Origin: Beijerinckia mobilis
GTDB lineage: Bacteria; Pseudomonadota; Alphaproteobacteria; Rhizobiales; Beijerinckiaceae
Length of the DNA stretch: 64,000 nt
Assembly: GCF_000745425.1 (NCBI RefSeq)
Contig: NZ_JQJH01000003.1
Span: forward strand, 124,001 to 188,000
Direction: 5' to 3'
This document shows positions 59,061 to 64,000 of this stretch, in pieces. The first letter of the stretch is position 1; each line of letters starts with the position of its first letter. The notes beneath the pieces were generated by a model, which saw only the letters and a program-made list of their open reading frames with translations, did not search any database and had not been told where the DNA came from. Both the position numbers and the translations under genes were made by a program.

Positions 59061-60263
59061 ATGCGTCCTTTAATCATTCTTGTCGTGGCCCTCATGGCGT
59101 TTTTGGCAGGTCATTTCGTGTTTGGTTCGACGCTTCAGCGATTCGTGCGGGAATCCTACCTCCTTATTTCGAATAAACTGCCAAATGGCGCCACGGGACC
59201 CTTTGTCGTTGCTTCGGCATCGATTGAGCTCATCTCGGATGATCCCCAGGAAAGGACCATCACCGCGCATTTATGGTATCCGACCGCTGGTGACAAACCG
59301 GATGAGGCTCCGGGGGCTGCCCCACAACCGTCGGCACGACCCTGCGAAACAATTCTGCCTTCGCTGCATCTGGCGGAGGCTCCGAAGCCGTTCAGCCTGC
59401 TTCTGTATGCGCCGGGCATGGGGGGAAACCGGCTCGAAAATCGGATGACCTCGCAATTTCTGGCGAGTAACGGCTATCTGGTCCTTGCGATGGATGATGG
59501 CATCGTTCCGCAAAAGCCCGGTGATCAGCCCTCTGCCTTTCCGCTGGACTTCCGTACGATTGATCTTATGCGCACGACCATCCGCCTGGGAACGGAGAAG
59601 GCGTTGCATGATGCCCGGGCGGCGTTGCAGGCTCTCGATCGCTTTACGCATTGCGCCCAACAAACGTGGGCAGGCAGGGTCATATTCGATCGTGTCGGCT
59701 TTTTCGGATTTTCCCTCGGGGGAAGCACCGCGGCTGAGGCAGCCTTGCTCGATCCGCGTGTGGTTGCTTCCGTCAATCTGGATGGCTGGCTGTTTGGGCC
59801 GTCAGCAGACGGTAAGAATGAAAAGCCTTACCTGTTGCTTCTCACCGATGACACGAATCTCACATCCGCCGGCCTACGCAAGGCTCTGGCCTCCGATGAG
59901 CCGGCTGTTCATTACGAAGCCATAGTGAACGCCCATTTCGTGCAGACGCATAAAGCACTTGTGCAACGGCCAGGAAATTACGGCTTCTGGATCCACGGCA
60001 CGGGTCATGGCGGCTTCACCGATCTGAATTTGAGCCGTTCGCAATGGCGCGTCTGGCGTCATGGTGATCCTTTCCGCATTCAGGAAAGCAAGGATGCCTA
60101 TCTCAAGGCTTTCTTCGACACGGCGCTGAAAGGTATGGCCCCGGCTCCGCTGCTTACGGCCAATCCCTCGCCCTATGCCCGTACAGATGTTTTGAAGGAC
60201 AATGCTGAATGGGGCGAAGGGATCGCCACCGCGCCGACGCAATCGGATCTCGCCTCGAAATGA
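59061..60263 (+). CDS. Membrane-anchored alpha/beta hydrolase (PAF-acetylhydrolase-like)
   Basis: This 400-residue alpha/beta-hydrolase has an N-terminal hydrophobic anchor or signal (about residues 3-24). The nucleophile elbow is GFSLGGS (Ser about 218), with an Asp candidate in VNLDGW and a His candidate in IHGTGHGGF (about 315-323). The layout, with LLYAPGMGGNRLEN before the oxyanion region, resembles the plasma PAF-acetylhydrolase group and dienelactone-hydrolase relatives. It would act in the periplasm or at the membrane on an ester or amide. It follows the assembly line in the same direction and may tailor, release or detoxify the product, but that is inference. Its last 91 bases overlap the end of the convergent PPTase gene. 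Confidence 0.82.
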   Translation: MRPLIILVVALMAFLAGHFVFGSTLQRFVRESYLLISNKLPNGATGPFVVASASIELISDDPQERTITAHLWYPTAGDKPDEAPGAAPQPSARPCETILPSLHLAEAPKPFSLLLYAPGMGGNRLENRMTSQFLASNGYLVLAMDDGIVPQKPGDQPSAFPLDFRTIDLMRTTIRLGTEKALHDARAALQALDRFTHCAQQTWAGRVIFDRVGFFGFSLGGSTAAEAALLDPRVVASVNLDGWLFGPSADGKNEKPYLLLLTDDTNLTSAGLRKALASDEPAVHYEAIVNAHFVQTHKALVQRPGNYGFWIHGTGHGGFTDLNLSRSQWRVWRHGDPFRIQESKDAYLKAFFDTALKGMAPAPLLTANPSPYARTDVLKDNAEWGEGIATAPTQSDLASK

Positions 60264-60883
60264 TGCAGCCGCCAGCGATGAGCCGCATCGGGATTGCCAT
60301 CCTGCCAGCGCAACAATTGTGGCGGTTCATCAGGTTTCACTGAAACATCGAATGAATCGAGCGGGATCGCCAGGCCTTGGCCGAGGGCTTTGACGAAAGC
60401 CTCCTTGCGTGTCCAGGCCTGAAAGAAACCACGTTCGCGTTCCGCAGGGGGCAGGCTGGCGAGATCGGCGCGTTCGCGCGGGGAGAAGAAAGTTTCCGCG
60501 ATTTCTTCCTCGATCGGGCGGATGATTTCGATGTCGACGCCGATCTCGCAATGATAAGTCACGGCGAGCGCGGCCAGATCAAGCGAGTGACTGAGATTGA
60601 AACATAGTCCCGTATTTTCCCCGGTTAGATACGGCTTGCCATAGGCGTTGGCGGCGAAATGAAGCTGATCGGGGGCGCTTTTGCCATAGGATGCCAATCG
60701 TTCCCGCATACCGCCTCTTGCCGTGATGAAGCGCCGGGCGTGGCGTCCATGAACGAAGCGTTCGACGCGCGCCTTTTCATCCTCACTCAGAAAACCATAA
60801 AGACGTTCGCGTTCGCGTGAATCGATATCGAGCGGCCAGATCCACAGATCGACGATGGCAGGATCTGAAGTATTTGTATGCAT
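60173..60883 (-). CDS. 4'-phosphopantetheinyl transferase, Sfp type
   Basis: Sfp-type PPTases transfer phosphopantetheine from CoA to the serine of carrier domains, activating NRPS and PKS proteins. The 236-residue product shows FNLSHS, the metal and CoA-binding GVDIEIIRP, FFSPRERADL and WTRKEAFVKALGQGL, all in the normal order. ATG 60883 was chosen as the domain starts here (DLWIWPLD); the frame is open 40 codons further upstream. It is next to an assembly line with four carrier domains, which would be its substrates. The gene is convergent with the hydrolase, and the two coding ends overlap by 91 bases (60173-60263). Confidence 0.93.
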   Translation of the reverse strand: MHTNTSDPAIVDLWIWPLDIDSRERERLYGFLSEDEKARVERFVHGRHARRFITARGGMRERLASYGKSAPDQLHFAANAYGKPYLTGENTGLCFNLSHSLDLAALAVTYHCEIGVDIEIIRPIEEEIAETFFSPRERADLASLPPAERERGFFQAWTRKEAFVKALGQGLAIPLDSFDVSVKPDEPPQLLRWQDGNPDAAHRWRLHHFEARSDCVGAVAIPSPHSALSFKTSVRA

Positions 60884-61013
60884 GATCGCGAATACAGTCT
60901 GGCATTGGGATAATGATAGCCCGCTGACCCATTCCGAATGACGGATGGGTAAAGCGCTGGTGGATGCGATGTGTGTGCGCATCCACCAGCTATTCATCAG
61001 CAAGTCGATGAGA

Positions 61014-63671
61014 TCAGCCGAGTGAGCGTTCGGCTATATCCTTGACATCCGGCGATAATCCGGCGACGCCGGCGACACGGCGCAATGCGGCCTCGGCGAA
61101 GGTGCGGCGGCCTGTTTCGAGAGAACGCCAGCTGCGGAAGGCCGAGAGAAGGCGCGCTGCGACCTGCGGATTGAGCGGATCGAGTTCCAGGACGATTCCA
61201 GCAAGGAAATCGTAACCGCTGCCGTCCGCAGCGTTGAACTGTGTCTGGTTGCCGGTGGCGAAAGCGCCGATGAGGGAGCGTGTCCGGTTGGGATTATGCA
61301 GCGAAAAGGCTGGATGCTGCATCAGGCTTTTGACACGGTTCAGCGTTTCAGGTTCGGGGATCGTCGCCTGAAGAATGAACCATTTGTCGATGACGAGCGC
61401 CTCGGCCGCATGGGTCGCATAAAAGGCTTCGAGGGCTTTTTCGCGGGAGGTGCCGGCATATTGGGTCAATATGCCAAGTGCCGCGATCTTATCGGTCATG
61501 GTCGTCGCGCTCTCGAATTGCTTGAGAGCCAATTCGAGACCTTCATCACGGCTTCCTGCGCAGAAGAGATCGAGCGCCGCATTGCGCAACGAGCGCCGAC
61601 CGGCGGAGGCGGCGTCGGGCGAATAGGGTTCTTCGCTCGTCATCGCCTGGTAAATCTTGAGCAGATTGGGTTTCAGCCCTTCGCCGATCGCCTGCCGCAG
61701 GGCGACGCGCGCGCCATGGATCGCCGCAGGGTCGACGTCATTGCCGATTTCTCGCGCGAGATCGGCCTCACCCGGCAATGTAATGACTTGCGCGGTGAAG
61801 GCTGGATCGGAGCTTTGGTCGAGAACCCGCAGCAAGGCGCTGATGAAAGCCTCGTCATAGGCCGGCTTGTGCCCCGCACGCACGACCTCGACAGCGCGGA
61901 CGAGCTGACGGGTGGCATAGGTTTGCGCCGCCTGCCAGCGGTTGAACGGGTCTGAATCATGCGCGACGAGGGTGAGGAGATCGGCCTCGCTCAGTGCCGT
62001 TTCGAGACGCACCGGCGCGGAGAAGCCGCGTAGCAGCGAGGGAACCGGGCGTTCAGGCACGGCATGGAAGACAATGCGCCGGCGTTCCGTCGTGAGTTCG
62101 ATGAGATCCCTCGCACATTCCTTTTCATCCGCCGCATCGGGACCGCTCGATTGCAGATCGACAGGCGTGCCGTCACGCGCGATGAGGCCGAAGGCGACTG
62201 GGATGACGAAGGGCTGTTTTGTCTCCTGGCCCGGTGTCGGCTTGCAGCTTTGGGTGAGATCGAGTGTGTATGTCTGCGCCTGTTCGTCATAGGCGGTCTC
62301 GACCTGGACGAGAGGCGTGCCGGATTGATGATACCAGAGCGAGAACTGATTGAGATCGCGTTTCGCGGTTTCCGCGAAGCAGGCGATGAAATCCTCGATT
62401 GTGGCGGCAGTGCCGTCATGCCGGTCGAAATATAGATCCATGCCCTGCCGGAAGGCTTCATCGCCGATCAGCACCTTGAGCATACGGATGAGTTCGGCGC
62501 CTTTTTCATAGACCGTCGCCGTGTAGAAATTGTTGATTTCGAGATAGGTGTCCGGCCGCACATTATGCGCCAGCGGCCCGGCATCCTCGGGGAATTGCGC
62601 CGAGCGCAAGGTACGGACATCGGCAATGCGGCGCACCGCGCGCGAGCGCATGTCGGCGGAAAATTCGTGATCTCGGAAGACGGTCAGCCCTTCCTTGAGG
62701 CACAGCTGAAACCAGTCGCGGCAGGTAATGCGATTGCCGGTCCAGTTGTGGAAATATTCATGGGCGATAACCGCCTCGATCTGCGCGTAATCCGTATCCG
62801 TCGCAGTCTCGGGCAAGGCGAGAACATATTTGTCGTTGAAGATATTGAGGCCCTTGTTCTCCATCGCACCCATGTTGAAATCGGACACGGCAACGATATT
62901 GAACACATCGAGATCGTATTCGCGGCCAAAGACCTCCTCGTCCCAGGCCATCGAGCGTTTCAGCGCATCCATGGCATAGGCCGCGGCTTTCTCCTTGCCG
63001 GGCTCGACATAGATGCCAAGGGCGACTTCGCGTCCGGAACGGGTGATGAAGCGATCGTGGATCGATCCAAGAATGCCGCCGACAAGCGCGAAGAGATAGC
63101 TGGGTTTGGGGAAGGGATCATGCCAGATGGCATAATGGCGGCCGGTGCCCTCTATCGTGCCGCTTTCGATCCGGTTGCCGTTGCCGAGCAACACCTGCGC
63201 CTCGCGGAAATCCGCTTCGATCCTGGTCGTATAGACGCTCAGCACGTCCGGGCGGTCGAGGAAATAGGTGATGCGGCGAAAGCCTTCCGCCTCGCATTGG
63301 GTGCAATAGGCGCTGCCGGAGCGATAGAGGCCCATCAGCCGCGTATTGGCCGTGGGATCCACTTCCGTCTCGATCTCGAGATGGAACGGCTCGTTCGGCA
63401 CCACGTCGATACGCAATTGATCCGGGGTCAGAAAGAGATTGGAGGGATCGAGCTGTGCCCCGTTCATGAGCACATATTTGGCCTTCAGATCATCGCCATC
63501 GAGAACGAGCGGAGCGCCCGGGACACCGTTCGGATTGGGGCGGAGCGAGAGCTTCGATTGAACCCGGGTCGCCGTCGCATGCAGGCGGATATCGAGTTCC
63601 ACGCGGTCGATCAGATAATCGGACGGTCGATAATCAGCGAGGCGGACGGGCTGGGGAAGGTCTGTACGCAT
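61014..63671 (-). CDS. pepN: Aminopeptidase N (M1 family)
   Basis: PepN is a zinc aminopeptidase that removes N-terminal residues from peptides in the cytoplasm. The zinc site HEYFH (H304, E305, H308) with the downstream Glu in KEGLTVFRDHEF, and the substrate-anchoring GAMEN motif (NMGAMENKGLN, about 270), are intact. The 885-residue length, with the C-terminal helical domain, matches bacterial PepN. ATG 63671 starts the protein; its stop is 130 bases from the PPTase ATG in the same direction, so the two could share a transcript. The large open frame on the opposite strand is a shadow of this GC-rich gene. Confidence 0.95.
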   Translation of the reverse strand: MRTDLPQPVRLADYRPSDYLIDRVELDIRLHATATRVQSKLSLRPNPNGVPGAPLVLDGDDLKAKYVLMNGAQLDPSNLFLTPDQLRIDVVPNEPFHLEIETEVDPTANTRLMGLYRSGSAYCTQCEAEGFRRITYFLDRPDVLSVYTTRIEADFREAQVLLGNGNRIESGTIEGTGRHYAIWHDPFPKPSYLFALVGGILGSIHDRFITRSGREVALGIYVEPGKEKAAAYAMDALKRSMAWDEEVFGREYDLDVFNIVAVSDFNMGAMENKGLNIFNDKYVLALPETATDTDYAQIEAVIAHEYFHNWTGNRITCRDWFQLCLKEGLTVFRDHEFSADMRSRAVRRIADVRTLRSAQFPEDAGPLAHNVRPDTYLEINNFYTATVYEKGAELIRMLKVLIGDEAFRQGMDLYFDRHDGTAATIEDFIACFAETAKRDLNQFSLWYHQSGTPLVQVETAYDEQAQTYTLDLTQSCKPTPGQETKQPFVIPVAFGLIARDGTPVDLQSSGPDAADEKECARDLIELTTERRRIVFHAVPERPVPSLLRGFSAPVRLETALSEADLLTLVAHDSDPFNRWQAAQTYATRQLVRAVEVVRAGHKPAYDEAFISALLRVLDQSSDPAFTAQVITLPGEADLAREIGNDVDPAAIHGARVALRQAIGEGLKPNLLKIYQAMTSEEPYSPDAASAGRRSLRNAALDLFCAGSRDEGLELALKQFESATTMTDKIAALGILTQYAGTSREKALEAFYATHAAEALVIDKWFILQATIPEPETLNRVKSLMQHPAFSLHNPNRTRSLIGAFATGNQTQFNAADGSGYDFLAGIVLELDPLNPQVAARLLSAFRSWRSLETGRRTFAEAALRRVAGVAGLSPDVKDIAERSLG

Positions 63672-63802
63672 GGGACTCTCTTCAACGGAATGGACGCGGC
63701 TTGAGACGCAGCTCGGGATTTTGCCTCATGTGGCGGCCATCATAGGCTTTCGCAACCGTTGATCAACGCCGTCAGCCTCCGCATCGCGTGCCGACGTCAC
63801 GA

Positions 63803-64000
63803 TCATTCGGCGGCGGCGAGCCTCGGCTGGGCCAGCTTGCGGGCGATCAGCGCCGCCACGACGAATGTGGTAATGCCGAAAAGGATCAGCACGAAAGAGG
63901 CGGACAGCCCGATGAGAGGGCTCTGCGCCAGGGCCGAGGCCAGGCTCGCAAGAATCATGAAAAGCGCATTGAGAATGTTGATGGCTCCGACGATGCGGGC
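63803..64000 (-). CDS. C-terminal end of a membrane protein, possibly MFS/LplT-like (runs off the right edge)
   Basis: A minus-strand frame is open from base 64000 to a TGA at 63803, giving 65 residues. They include two hydrophobic segments (ILNALFMILASLASALA and LIGLSASFVLILFGITTFVV), a basic turn and the tail ARKLAQPRLAAAE. The ARIVGAINILNALFM part resembles the last helices of lysophospholipid-transporter (LplT/Aas) type MFS proteins, but the fragment is too short for certainty. It lies upstream of pepN on the same strand, 131 bases away. Confidence 0.6.
   Translation of the reverse strand, partial: ARIVGAINILNALFMILASLASALAQSPLIGLSASFVLILFGITTFVVAALIARKLAQPRLAAAE

Noticed and set aside
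62565-63704. 379-codon open frame on the plus strand
   Set aside because: It is antisense to pepN, whose zinc and GAMEN motifs are intact; the frame is open only because of GC-rich codon bias.
1-64000. CRISPR array, tRNA or rRNA genes
   Set aside because: No regularly spaced repeats and no tRNA-like T-loop/acceptor combinations were seen in the intergenic regions; a program such as tRNAscan-SE would settle this.

Overview
The window looks like chromosomal DNA of an alphaproteobacterium of the Hyphomicrobiales (Rhizobiales), most plausibly a Beijerinckiaceae-type soil or methylotroph-related bacterium. This is an inference from three things: the order nuoE-N, then birA, then RNase J; a BA14K-type secreted protein and a CYTH-CHAD protein; and protein style. 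No species can be fixed without a database search. No tRNA, rRNA or CRISPR array was seen.

Region 1 (1-14948) is core metabolism: the distal part of the respiratory complex I operon (nuoE truncated at the left edge, then F, a small coiled-coil gene, G, H, I, J, K, L, M, N), followed by biotin-protein ligase and RNase J. Region 2 (15101-18907) is a probable copper-related set: a SCO1/SenC protein, a small DUF2946-like protein, a perfect 37-bp palindrome and a TonB-dependent receptor. Region 3 (19036-30602) is a mixed housekeeping segment, mostly on the minus strand: a YjlB-like cupin, rsmD, an RluB-type pseudouridine synthase with long basic tails, a sugar-porter MFS protein, two small secreted proteins and a CYTH-CHAD protein, then plus-strand thrS.

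Region 4 (31420-44447) is an exopolysaccharide locus: outer-membrane beta-barrel, Wza/GumB-like export protein, a Wzc-like tyrosine autokinase, five glycosyltransferases and a Wzy-like polymerase. The priming transferase and flippase are not in the window. It is visibly AT-richer than regions 1-3 and has long empty intergenic stretches. A broken IS701-like transposase (44671-45266) marks its right border.

Region 5 (45436-61003) is the most interesting part: a compact hybrid NRPS/PKS assembly line. It has a starter A-T protein (hand-read specificity code matching valine), a 2702-residue KS-AT-ACP-aminotransferase-C-A-T protein (malonyl-type AT, glycine-type A code), and a 955-residue C-T-TE protein. 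A membrane-anchored alpha/beta hydrolase and, on the opposite strand, an Sfp-type phosphopantetheinyl transferase follow. Read in order, the line would extend valine by one malonate, replace the resulting beta-ketone by an amine (giving a 3,4-diamino-5-methylhexanoyl unit) and add glycine. The last module is unusual: its condensation motif is HQxxxDG instead of HHxxxDG, it has no adenylation domain, and its thioesterase has Cys where Ser is usual. I did not recognise this architecture as any characterised pathway.

Region 6 (61014-64000) holds an M1 aminopeptidase N gene and the C-terminal end of a membrane protein running off the right edge, both on the minus strand.
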